DNA of 64,000 nt from Ectocarpus siliculosus (GCA_000310025.1 FN649733.1:566826-630825); one strand, 5' to 3'; shown: positions 24,104 through 37,000, numbered from the stretch's first letter. Made by a program: numbers and translations. The notes: generated by a model not told the origin, from the letters alone.

Positions 24104-25453
24104 GACGGTTTACAAAAAGAAAGGACTCGCTCTGCCCCTGCTGCGTGCCCAGTCGGATGAATGGGGTGGGTGCTCTGGCCGTTCTTTGTCCTACTCGCTC
24201 TTGCTTGCCCTCGTCTTCCGCCCGCTGCAGATGCGGCCGGGTCGAGCGTGTTGTGCAAGACCGGGTGAGCTCTGCTGTGTGCAAAGGTCTGGTGTGAAGA
24301 AAGCGTGATGGATAGGGAGGGAGGGCATCGCGTGACGGAGACACAGAAAAAAAAAAATGAAGGATTTTCTAAGGAATTTCCCATAGGCACACTTAGGTGT
24401 TTGCGAAGTTGAATTTCAGTTTCATCTTGGTCTTTTTGATCCTCCCGAGCGCCGAAGACCGATGGATCTTTAGGAATTCAATCTTTTGCTTTATGGAATT
24501 GCCCCCAAAGACCGCAGGAAAGCTTGAATTCAGTCTTGCTCATTTTGGTCTTTGAAGGAACAATTTTTGATTGGCCTACACACCCCGAGATACTCCCGAC
24601 GTCCTCCCGACACCGCCGCACCAACCCGTGGAGCTGCCCAAACACACACACCTTGGCCGCCGTAGACGACACCATGCATGGCGAACCAACTACAAACAGC
24701 AGCAGTGCCGCCAGACCACAGACGGTCAGACAAACGTCGCTGCACCGCACACCCGGTGCGCATTGATTGCATGCTGCCACCAAAACAAAACCAAAGGCAT
24801 AACGCAAAAAACACCTGAGTATTTTGATTGGCCGAAAGCCGCACAGTCTCTCGTCGCCTAGCTGTAGGTAAACTGTGGGAACCGGGAACCGGGACGGGGA
24901 CTAAACTGTAAAAGGTAAAAGGTATACGCCTGTTGCAATATGTATAGCACCCACGAGGAAGCACATTGGTGCACAGAGCACATCCCACACCTCACAACAC
25001 CTCCGTACCCCATACTCTAAACACGGCACTCGACAAAGAAGGGTCACCAACAACGCGGGGAAAATTGCGTTGCAAGCGATGTCGTATGTTGTGATCATTA
25101 TTATTATAGGTATTCGATCATGATCCGTGACAAATCATCACGTTCTCCCAAACTCCTCATGCGTACCACAGCCGTGACAACGGCGTCCCATCGTCCCATC
25201 CCATCCACCATCCACCCTTTCACGTTCTCATCATTCTGTCCACACGTATGCATACAACGGCGGCTGGTCTGTGGTTCGCAGACCTGATCAGGGGGGTATA
25301 CTTGTAGGTACAGAAGTTTTTCGGTCACGGCACCTTTGTTCGGGCCTTTTGTCACGGAGTCACGCCGGTGGGATTCACTGCCCAACTGTCGCACATCCCC
25401 ACAGCCACACGTCCCTGCCGACTTCCGAGGGAGAGAAAGAGAGCAGTACCACC
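24104..25453. promoter_or_regulatory. Divergent intergenic region between TYR2 and TYR3
   Basis: The 1350 bp between two opposed start codons must hold both promoters. The 200 bp before TYR3 (from about 25249) is conserved upstream of TYR4 (from about 44272), including gttcgcagacctg, ttttcggtcacg and gtcacggagtcacg. These are candidate core-promoter or 5' UTR sequence. No TATA element can be assigned with confidence. Confidence 0.45.
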
Positions 25454-28400
25454 ATGTCACTCCAATATGCTCGGCAGAAGTATGGATCCGTGGAAGACCC
25501 GACCAAGTCGAGGCGCGCCGTCTCTCCGACGCCAACTGCCCGTGGTGATGATGCCGGTGCCGCCGAAAGAGTTTCTTTCGACTTTGATCCGTCGCGCGCT
25601 TTGCGTGGCGAGAGCGCGGACGACCAAGGGGGAGGGAAGCGATGGTTCACCCTTACGGTCGCCGGGGTGCTAGCCGTGGGAGTCATGATGGCCCTCACCC
25701 ACGCGGGATACCGGTTGCCCAAGGTCACGAGGACAACAACAGACGTCGGCAGCCAAGGCCACACTCCGAGCCTGATCCGCGCTGACGAGGCCAAGATCCT
25801 TCCCAGCGAAGACCTTGCAGTGGAGGACGACGAGAAGAAGCAGGTGGCTCGACCGTTCCCGATAGCCGACGTGTCTCCGCGTGCAGAGGACGAGACACCT
25901 CCTGCTGCTGCAGAGGACGGGCAGCTCTCCGGAGAAGAGATCCCGCGGTTATCATTCGAGGCGACCAACTTCTACCAACTGCGTGACGGGAAGCCGGCCC
26001 AGGACTACCCGTGGCTCAAGGACGTCAAGCTCATCGAGCCCCACCGCGAGACGACGTTCACGGTATCGTCTCCACGGGACGGGTTCGACTACCGCTGGCG
26101 GGTGTTCGCCGGAAGCGCGGCAGAGGGAGAACTGTGCACCGAGGCGACAGGGCCGGAGAGTACCGTCGTCCTGACCACGCTCGATGAGAACGAGGTTGTC
26201 CTCGAGGAGGTAGACGCGGATGGGACGGTCGTACGGCGGCGGCAGGAGAAGGTGATGGTCAAGTACGTGAGGAGAGAGATCAGGACTCTCACGGACGATG
26301 AGCGAGAGGAGCTGTTTGACGCGGTGAGTGAGTCATTGAGTGTGATCTGCACCTCTGCACTATTGTTTTTGTTCGATTTTTTTATCATGTCCAGATAGAA
26401 GCGTATCGCTGCTGCTCTTTCCTCCGCAGTTATTTGGTTTTATTTAAACGTTCCTTTGCAGCAGGCCATCATCCTCGTGCGGAGGCAGATTGCACGAATT
26501 GTTCAATGCAGAAGCGCTATACGCTATACGCGGCGGTATGCTTATTTCTGCTGAAAAACCTAATGACGTGGGTGGATAAATTGCTTCTGGCGTACAGCAG
26601 GTGGTGCTGTGTCTTTTTCAAACCCCCATGATCCCCTGTGCGTTGTATGCTCACGTGTGCCACACATGCCAAGAGAAAGCGTGCCGCCTGACGCTATGCG
26701 TACTATCTATCGTACGTTGTGACGTTGAATCTATAATACCGCTGCTGCTGTGGCGAACTTGCTCTCGTTTTGAAATGGACGCCCCCCGCGTGTGTCATCT
26801 ACACGCATTGCGTTTAACAACCACGTTCTGGTACAAACGCAGATGTTCACGCTTTGGTCAGTGAGAGTGGACGGCGGCAACGGGAAGGAGCTCTACGGAG
26901 ATGATTACGCGGACATTTTCGCGATCAACCGCCTGCACTACAAGGGAGCGAGCCCATACGAGTGCGACCACGTGAGTGGTCATTGGCATGCACGACACGC
27001 TTTCACGATATATATGCAACCTCTCTTGACTTTGTAGAGAACCGTAAGCAGGTCCCCTTTACATGCATTTGGTGAGAGCATAATCGGGGCCAACACTCCT
27101 GTTTGATAATCCGGTGTCCTACTGCTGTAGACTATGGTGGTGGTGTGGAGTACACTGTAATGCAGTAGTTCGAGACATGGATGGCACCGGGGTGCCCGTA
27201 TTCAGCACCACCGCAGCACCAGCAAGGCCGCTGTGTGCTCTGTGTGTGTCTGGACATCATACTGGATGGCACCGGGGTCCCAAGCAAACACCCTAAGCGT
27301 TAATTTTATGAGATCGCACCCGGTGCCATCTCTCACCACGGATCAACAATATCCGTTCCTGGCCGCTTCCTTGAATGTCGAATCTCCCATATATGTGTAA
27401 TGCATAAAAAAAATGCACAGTTGTGCCATCCTGTTGTTCGCTTTTTCTGTTTTTTTCCTTATTTTCCTTGTGCGGGTATGGCGGTAGTTAACCAAGCACA
27501 CAAGATTAGCAGAAGTGCAGAGACCTATTGTAGGAGATGGATGCGCTCGTTCGGTCATCCTCACGCTGCTGAGGTTTGTTGACCAGAACAGGCCGCGACA
27601 CGCGCAGAGCACCCTTGGACATGGCTGATATATCCGGCCTAAGTGCAAGCGGTCACATATGGACTCCACAACACCACACGAAACACGAAACCCGTGCGTG
27701 TTCTACGTAGAATTTACGTAAGGTGATGCGTCCTCGTTTTACAATTTTTTTTTCCTTCTTGGAAGTATTGCGCACGAACCCACCGGTGCTTCTTTCGAAC
27801 GTGCACCAGTCCGATCTATCAATGTGATCGTGGCAATTTTATGTGCATTGGCAGAAACGAACGATCTAGTAGTGCTGATTCGCTCTCCCCCCCTTGTGGC
27901 GTCTTTGCCCCTTGAACAGTTCCACGACGGTCTCGGCTTCTTGACCAACCACATCGTCATAACCAACACCTTTGAGGCCAGCCTACAGACAGTGAACCCC
28001 AAGCTGACTTTGCCGTACTGGGACTTCACGATCGAGAGCTCTACCGCCGGTACTAAAGGCGATGGAGGATATCAGTCCCAGACCAAGAGCGAACTGTTCC
28101 AGGAGTCTTGGTTCGGAACTGCGGACCCTACGGATGGCCAAGTGAGTTTCTGTGTTTGGTTCCTCGCACAGAGAGGCGAGAGGAGAGGAGGTTCTGAGGT
28201 CGAAAGCAGGGTCATTGATTGGTCGTCGTCCAAGGCTACGGCGGGGAAACAAGCCCCACAACACCTGTTTTCGCGTTTCTTGCAAGATGCTGTAGTCAAA
28301 AAACGCTTGTTCGTGAATACCTATGCGTACAGTCGACGTAACAAAAAGCTGTCGTGAATGAGGGCATGTTCCGCAGAAGAAAAATATCCGTGCCTCCCCC

Positions 28401-31400
28401 GGCTCTTGAGTCGGAGGGTACGCAATCTTTGAGTTAGCGTACAATACCGTTCGGTAGGCGACGGCTGGCTAACAAGTGCTACTTGCTACCAAATTTGTTT
28501 ACCACCACGTTGGCCTGCTAGAAGGGCGCTCCGAGAAAATGCTTGGAACGGTTCCAGCACCGGTCTTCGTAACACGGCAGAATCCCCGTGACCGTTTATT
28601 CTTGCCCTATGATACAATAGAGTGAAAAAAGAACGCAGTGGCATCACCTCCCGCCGCTGGCGAAGCCGCTCTCCCCCGACCAAACCGCTCGTTCGTTTTT
28701 GATGATCGTGCTGACGTCTTGTCCCGTGACCCGCATTCGTCCTTTTCTTGTGAAAAACTTTTGTGGTTTCGTTTCATCAGGTAAAGGATGGCCGGTGGGC
28801 CTACACCGAGATCCCGAAGATGAAGGTCAACGACCCTGGCGCCGTAGAGCCGGACGTGTACAGCAAGCTCCGTGCTCCGTGGAACGTCAACGACCGGCCG
28901 TGAGTCGTCGCCCCTACCGGCAGCAGCCCCACCCTTGCTTTTTCGCTGAATGTAGACCCGTGCTGCTGTTTCCACCCCGGACAATCTCATGATGAGTAGT
29001 CTTGTGCCTTACCCGTGCTGCTGTTTCTACTCTCGCCTTTTACCCACAGCAAGCTGTCTGCTTGTTGCCCGGGTACCTACTGAAAGCTTGCTTGTACGTG
29101 CGGGTACCTGACCCCCTCCATCCCAAACGCCACCTACCATCGGCAGGTACCTGACCCGCGGCATGGGCAAGATGTGCGACGCCAAGGTGGACGAGTGGTA
29201 CCCTTGGCCCACGTGCGAGACGCACTACGACCTTGCCACCGGCTACAGCGACTTCTACTCGTGGGTCTGGTACTCCCTGTACGACCCCCACGGGCCGGTG
29301 CACATCTGGATCGGGGGCGTGTTGGACTGCGAGAAGACATTCGGCGCCATTGCCGAACTCGTGGGTCCGTCCATCGCCGAAGACCTGGCGCTGTACTCGT
29401 TTATCCACCGAAAGAACCTGTTCCGAGACGGAATTTTCTCCTGCGTGGGAAGTGCCACGGTGGTACAGGCGCCGGCGGAAGTGAGTTAGGTTCCGCCGCA
29501 TATTGTTGTAAAACCCTGGAGAGGAGACAGGTACCGTTGTTGGACCTTTACTACCCGGAGACTCAAGCCTACCCTTTTCTCTCGCGTTTATGAAGTACTT
29601 CGAAGAACTAATTTTTTTTTGTTCCAGAACATCACAAATTCATCCCTTCAACAGATTTAGAGTCCGTGATAGATTAGCAACGAATTCATACAAGTAGTTT
29701 GGAATGACTACCATTTGTTTTAGTCGGAGAGTTCTTGTCTACAGATGGCCAAATCGCACCCGAACGGTAGTCGCTCAATTCTGTTTTCGCTTGTTGTGGA
29801 ACGGATGGGCGTCAGATGGCTGCTTTTGTGTTGCCAGTGACGTCAAGCTTTTACATGTCTTCGCCGTCGTTCCACGGCAGCTCTGGGCCCCGGGTTTCCA
29901 GTTGTGTTCGCCGTGAATCACGAGCGAATAACTGCTCTATTTTAGGGATTTTTTGCTCGGCAAAGCTATGCATACCAACCCCGAGCGGCCCCGCTGCGGC
30001 TACTTGGCCTCCCTGTGGCATGCTGGCCCGGGGTTGATAGAAATAGCTGTGTTTGCAGCGTCCCTCGCGATGAACGGTATGTGTACAGCACAGCTTACCT
30101 GAGCTCACGGCAACAACTCTTTCTCTCGTTTGGATTTTTGCTGACGACGCATGCGACGGGCGGTAGGTGCTATCCAGCGGCCAGTGCGGCTGCCGGGGGT
30201 ACGATCTCACCCAAGGGGATGACTACGAGTCCATCTACTACAACATAGTGGACCTCGATGATCTCATTGGTGATTTCGACGCGGACGTGAAGCGCCAGGT
30301 GGTGGCGGCGCTTTGCACGACTACTATGAACGACGGGGATCACTTGCAGGTGCGTTGATAACTCTCTCCGGTGCGCGCAGCGCTGGATTGTGCTGTTCGT
30401 AAGCCCTTTCTACGCCAACGCAGTAGTGCTGGTGGTGACGCGTGCGAGAGCTGGGGCGTTTGCTGTTCCCACATCACTCCTGGCTAGCGCTTCTGTTGCG
30501 TCCGATCTGTGGCTTTACTTTATTGTACGTCTTGATGGGAGTCGTAGTCGTTCGACGCCAGTTCCTCCGAAGCGCACGACTTGTCTCGGGCGGCACACTC
30601 ATAAGCGTGTTTTGGTTGGCTCCTTGCTCCTCGTTCCACCGCGCGCATACAGGCGAGTTCGTCCCTGGACCCGTCCTTCTACGCTACGCACCCGACCATG
30701 GAGCGGCTGTGGATGTACGCCGTGCTGACGGGGCAGATCACGGACTTCACCTGGCCGGACGACGACGTCACCATCACCAAGCCCGACGGCACTGTCGAGG
30801 TCGAGTCGCTCAGCCTCTACGGCGAGACGTGCCAGGGGCACGGCGGTAGCGACGTGTTTCCCTTCGGCATCCTAGACTCCGATACGGACGGCTTCGAGGT
30901 AAGATGAAGCGAGGTATTCATGTTGACTTCGTGTAGCAAGACTTTATATTACAGGTTCGTAAGAAAGTATTTTTGTGTTGGCTGAGGTTCGCTGGGCAAG
31001 TAACACGTCAGCTATACGAGCTGTTCGAGCTTGGGAAACGTCACAGATGGCGGTCACACCAACAATTCTTTGCTTTGATCACGCCTCGATGAAACTATAA
31101 TACGAGTATACTCTGATGGGCCAGCCCACTCCGGAGCCCCGCATTACATTCACCATATTTTCCGTCTTGTCGGCGTAGTTCAGGGTAGATTCGTCGCCCC
31201 GGCCTACCCTGGATGTTCTACACGTTGTAGCGTTGCTTCTTTTTTTCTCATGCCGAAACTTCCCCGCTAGCTCTGTGGTGGTCGTTTTTTCTCGGCGACA
31301 AACATGACGCTGTCCTTGGCGAATCTGCTAACTTGTTTCGATTGGACCGAGTGTCCCAGATGTAAGCCTGTAACCGTCAGCTCCCGACCCTAACTTACAC

Positions 31401-31775
31401 CTGTCCGGTGACACGACGATGCCTGGCGGCGGTGACTTTTTGGTATTTTTTTCGTGACAAATTTCTTTTCAGGTGAAGACGGGCGTCAAGGGCATGGAGA
31501 ACGGGAATACCCTCACCAACCGAGAGCTCCTCCAGGCCTTCGATGCCCGTTCCAACTCGGTTTCTTACGTGTACGACACCTTCAAGTGGACCCACTGCGA
31601 GGCCGACGGTTTCGACTTCAACGACGCCTGGAACGGGGCAGCACAGGCAAGACCCACGTCAAGCAGCCGCCGACCTTCTTTCAAGCAGGGTGCCCCACGA
31701 GCGCCGATGTACAACATCTTGGAGGAGAAAAGGGCAGCTCGCGCGGCCAAGAAGGCCACCAATCTGATCAATTGA
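25454..31775 (+). CDS. TYR3: membrane-anchored tyrosinase-family copper oxidase
   Basis: Eight exons: 25454-26323, 26843-26971, 27920-28141, 28781-28899, 29147-29480, 30167-30349, 30653-30898 and 31473-31775; 801 residues. YGSV is at 10-13 and a membrane segment at about 65-82, giving a type II topology. The stretch around residues 160-290 is beta-rich and ends in a conserved KVMVKYVRREIRTLTD block that leads into the enzyme. CuA: His322 (RLHY), His335 (FHDG), His344 (TNH), then LPYWDF. CuB: His495 and His499 (DPHGPVHIW), then His632 (ATHPTMERLW) after a 133-residue gap, against about 22 in classical tyrosinases. Here the residue before ATH is Tyr, not Trp. The start ATG at 25454 is the first in frame before the conserved tail. 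Near-identical to TYR4. Confidence 0.9.
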
Positions 31776-32151
31776 TCATTATTTTGTTTCTCATCCGGAG
31801 GGGGGGGGTTGTAGATTCGGGGTACGGTAGGCCGGGGGAGGGGGGGGGTTAGGTTAGGAACCCTGCTGCTTGCCGGTTCGTTGCGTCATCTCTCCGTCTG
31901 GTGTGTGCTTGCTTGGTTGAGGTGTTCGTCCAAAGGATCGCCTTTGGTGGTTTGTCTTTGTCTCTCTGTTATATTGATTGCTTGATTTACTTCTTTTGGT
32001 GTGCACGGGTTGGTGTCGCATACACACGGTTGCTTTTGGCGACGGTCGAGAGGGAAGGGCAACCTCGCCCTCCCCGTTGGTTCAATTCTATCGTCCCCTT
32101 CGGTTGTAGGCAACGACGAAACGAGTCTATCTGTCTATATATTTATATAAG

Positions 32152-32736
32152 CACCTTTTTTTATTTTTCAGCGTGACGAATATCTCCGCAATTTCGTTTT
32201 GCCTCTCAGCGAAAAAAAGAAGCGAGCTGTGGTTACCGGTGGGTAGATATTTAGTGTCAACGACGAGTTTAGGTGACTGATTCAGTCACAACCAAAGGCG
32301 TTGTGTTGTTCATGCATTTTGATAGTTTCTAACGTGTTTTCGCGACACCTTTTTTTAATTTTTCAACGTGACGAATATCTCCGCAATTTCGTTTTGCCTC
32401 TCAGCGAAAAAAAGAAGCGAGCTGTGGTTACCGGTGGGTAGATATTTAGTGTCAACGACGAGTTTAGGTGACTGATTCAGTCACAACCAAAGGCGTTGTG
32501 TTGTTCATGCATTTTGATAGTTTCTAACGTGTTTTCGCGGCACCTTTTTTTATTTTTCAACGTGACGAATATCTCCGCAATTTCGTTTTGCCTCTCAGCG
32601 AAAAAAAGAAGCGAGCTGTGGTTACCGGTGGGTAGATATTTAGTGTCAACGACGAGTTTAGGTGACTGATTCAGTCACAACCAAAGGCGTTGTGTTGTTC
32701 ATGCATTTTGATAGTTTCTAACGTGTTTTCGCGGCG
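32152..32736 (+). repeat. Satellite-like tandem array, three ~195-bp units
   Basis: Units begin with cacctttttttatttttca (or close variants) near 32152, 32346 and 32541 and are almost identical, ending near cgtgttttcgcgg. The equivalent place downstream of TYR4 (about 51690-51890) holds only one diverged unit. Confidence 0.95.
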
Positions 32737-33009
32737 CCACTCACTGTGTTTTGTGACAAGGAAGTGTTGAAGCGCTTTGCACTAGTAAGCATGCAGGTAT
32801 TCTGTTGCCCGTCGCATGATGGTTGTTGATGTATAGCTTGTGCCATTGGATATCCCTGGGTGTCCCCGTGGAAGTAGCAGTTTTGAGCTTGTGTGTTGCC
32901 GACTGAGTCCTGTCAGCGTTCAATGTTGCCCCGGAGGGTCACAAGAGAGGGGGGGTACGGCTGCCCGCCGTTACCGGGCGGAGACAAACAATCAATGCGG
33001 CGGTGATCG

Positions 33010-33310
33010 TGCGGTAGGGAATAGCAATCCATGATCCCTCCCCGAGTTTGAGCATCAGCTTCCACCTCCTGCGACGGACAACAAGACCGGAAATTGTCTC
33101 GCCATCGTAATAATAGCTCGCCAATTGAAGCAACAGAGGGCCTGGTCCGCAGAAGATTTTTATGTTGTGTTTTCTTGCCGACTAATATTGTAGGCTACGG
33201 CAGTGCAAATAAATCTCATGGCGCCTAAAGTACGGTTCCGTAGGGAATTGCAAATCCGACCCCTGCCCGACTTTGGGTAGCTTCCACCTCCTGCGGCGAA
33301 TTAAGATCGA
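33010..33310 (+). repeat. Two diverged ~85-bp direct repeats
   Basis: The block at about 33010-33090 and the block at about 33233-33310 share gtagggaat, gcttccacctcctgcg and intervening similarity, with a period near 220 bp. Confidence 0.6.
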
Positions 33311-33960
33311 CGTCAACCCTAGATTTCGTCTATCTGTGTCGCCATGTCGTTAAGCCATGTCGCCATCCGCTTACAGTAGTTGGAGAGCCACGAACAAGAG
33401 GGTCCGCTTCGCCACCAAGGAAACAGTTTATTTTTTCGGGTCTCCCTCTGTGTGAGATGATGCTACGATGTATCGGGTATAACTAACTCTGGTTGATCTT
33501 AAGGGATAGGGTCTAGGGTCTACGGCTGCACATTCTATTCGAGGGGTTCTCCTTCCTCGCGTACTGAGATGCGCATCTTCCACGGCAAGCAGAATAATGA
33601 AGTTCGTCATGCAGTTACGTTCTTTCTTTGTGACTGCAAATAAATAAATTAAGTTAGTCCCGTCGGGCGTTTTTGTTCTTGCCAAGGGAAAAGAGACTAA
33701 ACTACGATGACATTTTTTTTTTTTTTTTGTTCTTCACTTCAAATCAGCGCTCACAGCACTTGTTGTGCCGTTTATTCCAACCCGTGGTCACACAGAAGAG
33801 CCTCTCTCTACCCTCCCCTCCTGCGGTACTTCGCCTTCAATTTTTAATGCGAGAAGAGTTCAGCACTCTCTTTCCTCTGTGTACACACGAACTAGCGCTA
33901 TCCACTTGGTTGGCCAGGAGCGGAAGCGAGAGAAAAACTCACTTTGCAAGAAAATTAAAA

Positions 33961-34040
33961 GCTCGCCTACGCCGGGATTCGAACCCCTGACCTGACCTCT
34001 AGAAGATTACGAGGCTACCAACTAGACCACCGGGGCGACC
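33961..34040 (-). tRNA. tRNA-like sequence (degenerate tRNA or tRNA-derived SINE head)
   Basis: The minus strand has a good pol III A box (tggtctagttgg) and B box (ggttcgaatcc) at tRNA-like spacing. The ends ggtcgcc and ggcgagc pair at six of seven positions, and a T run (ttttaattttc) follows as a terminator. The T stem pairs at only three positions, there are about four extra bases before the acceptor strand, and no seven-base anticodon loop forms. I therefore cannot assign an anticodon and suspect a pseudogene or SINE. Confidence 0.35.
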
Positions 34041-37000
34041 GGAATATCCATCTTATGACATTACCGGTCCGTGTACACGGCTGCTGCATGTGAGGTAGTT
34101 GGTGCTGCCCCTGCTGCTTGCTGCAGGACATGGAAAGCTTCCTGAGGGTCAAAGCGGCAAGGAAGGGTGCGTTGTTCCTTCTCTTGTTTCTTCACTCTGC
34201 TCTCCTCTATGCATACTTCTGTATGTCCTGTCGCTGGCGGTCTCTCTTTTTTGATCGCCCTTTCTTTGTTCTTGCTTTCAAGAAACTGTGAGGATGTACT
34301 CTCTATCTAATAAAATTTGTACATTTGAACAAAAATTTGGAATGTATAAAACGCCCCTATAAGAAACTGATCGTGTCTGACAGTTTCTTTGGGTCCCCAC
34401 CCACCCACAACCCACCTGTCGTCATGATTCGTGGTCTCCCATAGTTTCAGCGGTACTACTGCTGCTGCTGCTGCTGTGGTCTACTACAGGACATACATAC
34501 ATGCGCTACTACTGCTGCGTCCATGGGTGCAACAGAGAGCGAGCCCCGGGGACTACTACTGCTGCTGCTGCTGCTGTGTGTGGTGGCCTGCTGACGACTT
34601 GATCGTGCAGGGAGAGGCTCCTTTTCCACCACCCAATACGACTCTAATAATATGATATACATATATATGTCCACGACAGGAAACTAAACGGGTACACTAC
34701 GCCTCTGCTTTTTTCCCTCTCTCCCGGCTCTTTCGTTTACTATAGGAGAGGAAACCTAATTAATGTGAAGAGCATCTTCTGGGGTCCGCATTCATTCACT
34801 ACGTATTTTGAGTGTCCTTGAGTGTCCCGGATTCTTTCCCAGCGTGCGGAGAGCGCGTTCAAGCTGGTGGTCTCCTTGTAATTCGGGTGTGATCGTGCGT
34901 GTATTACGTATAGATAGACGAAACAGCAAGATGATTATTAGCAGGATTCTTGACAACATGGAGTCCCTCGCCACAAAAAGGTGCATACGCATGGATGGGC
35001 GTAATGAGAAGTGCTGTGACTGTTTTTTTTGGGGGGGGCGTGAGGTCGCCTCTGTCTACATATTATATATAGATAGATAGACAGTACAAATTCGCGCGAA
35101 AAACAATCAATCAATCAATAATGTGAACCATGGTCTCCAACAACATACTTTTAAAGTCAATCTTCCAGAAGCGGTCACCGTCCGTTGATGGTTGCACCCC
35201 CCACGAGCGATGACGTGTCTTTGCTGTCGTCTCGGGTGGTGGTCCGTGTTGTTGTTGTCTTGTGTCTTGTGTTAATTTTTTAGTGTGTGTGTCGCTACGG
35301 TAGGTGGTGATTTTCGCGTGCTTGTCTCCCTCCTATCTATCTATTATCTATTATGCGTAGTCTAGTGACATGAGAGGTTTCCATATTATTAACTGGAGTC
35401 TGAGTATGAGGGTGCTCTTTATTCTTCTTAAAAATAAAAGAACCGCGCGGCGAGTTTGCCGGCAACGATAAAATACAGTAAATAAACTGCCCGCGGGTGT
35501 TGTTTTGTTGTTGTTTTTCTTCACATTAAACTCGTGTCAGTTGCTATTCCCAAAATCTAGCAAAGACTCGGCCCGTGGTCACAAAAATGCTAAAGCCATC
35601 AGAAGATCTAAAGAACACGCACACTATTAGCAAGAAAAGGGTACACAAGCCCGAGGAGGTACACCTACAATCCCTGCAGCACGTTTGCGTGCTCACAACT
35701 GAACTACACGCCCACACACTACAATTCGACTACAGCAGGCGGCATCACCCCCCTTGTCCCGCACTTCACCAAAATGAATGTTTGTCGACTACAGCGTACT
35801 GCTGTCTGAAGTGCTGTCTGTACAAAATACCACCATGGTGTATGGTGCACAACAAGCTCGGGGCATGCAGCTGCTGTCTGAAGTGCTGTCAGAATGGTCC
35901 CGTGGACATACAATGAAGAAGAACAACCAACCAAAGCCATCATTGCAATTGGCAATCGCCCGAATCTATCCAGATCATCTGTGTGTTAGACACAGCAGTG
36001 TAAACATCGGCACTGACTAGGAATCGTTCCACATTGAAGGGGTCTTCCACGATGGAGGTACACATTAAGGCACCCGGGTTATCCGCGCCATCTCTGCCGC
36101 GTCTCACTACAAAACCAGTGACGTCATTACACACACCTAACACCTATCTATATTCAGGAAAAAAAACGGAAAATAATTGACAACACAAGAGATGTTTGTC
36201 CGTGCGACACGGTTCGATGCCGTCCGCATGCTCCGGTTCCGCTGCTGCTCCGGTGCCGCTGCTCCGGTGCCGCTTCTCCGGTGTCGCTGTGGCCAGTCCT
36301 AGCACGACCAAATTCGACCCGCTCCGCTTCGTACACGCTCTCGTTGCTGTCCTTCCCAGTCGGTTCCTCGCTTTCTCCCTCGTTGCACTTAGTTAGGGTT
36401 GGTTCTTGGTCTGAAAATTCTCGCGCCGAAGGGTCAACCAGCCCAGTCAGCTCGTCACCACCTGTCCCCTCCTCATTTGATGGCAAAACCAGGTTACTGA
36501 GACAGTACAGCTCCCTCTAGCAAGCATAGGGCCGTGTACATAGTGCCCGTCCACCTTTCTTTCTGATGGCGTCTGCCTCCGCGCACAAAGATGAGATGGG
36601 CATTGCTGCCTGCACCGACGGCCTCGAGGCCCGCGCATCTGCACCTTTCTTTGTACCTGACGCACCAGTGCCGACCCAACTCCACCACTACGCACGCCTT
36701 GCGGTGGGTGCGCCGTAGCAAGAAGGTATCGGTCCCTTGAGGATGAGTCTAGCCCTGCTCGCTAGAAAGACCCCCCCCCTCGCTTTGGGTCATGCCTAAG
36801 CAAAACCTTGCCGAGGCAGCGAGGGGAAGAAGGGACGGGTGTGGTAACCCGCCGCATCTATGATGTTCCGGAGCGTGATAGCTCTGATGTGTTGGCGCTG
36901 GTGCTGTGATAGCTCTTGTGATGGCGTGATAGCCTAGAGGCGTGAAAGCCTGGCAGCGTGATAGCTGGTGGATAGGTAGTATGGGCACGGGCGTGATAGC

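Larger units (their letters stand above)
25249..33010 (+). repeat. Segmental duplication, left copy (carries TYR3)
   Basis: Sequence from about 25249 to 33010 aligns to 44272-52164 in the same orientation, including introns, UTRs and downstream flank. The offset drifts between about 19010 and 19540 because of indels. Both ends lose similarity abruptly. Confidence 0.9.

Noticed and set aside
34441-34600. CTG tracts as a possible coding poly-Leu or poly-Gln exon
   Set aside because: Stops in nearby frames and no splice sites; simple microsatellite.
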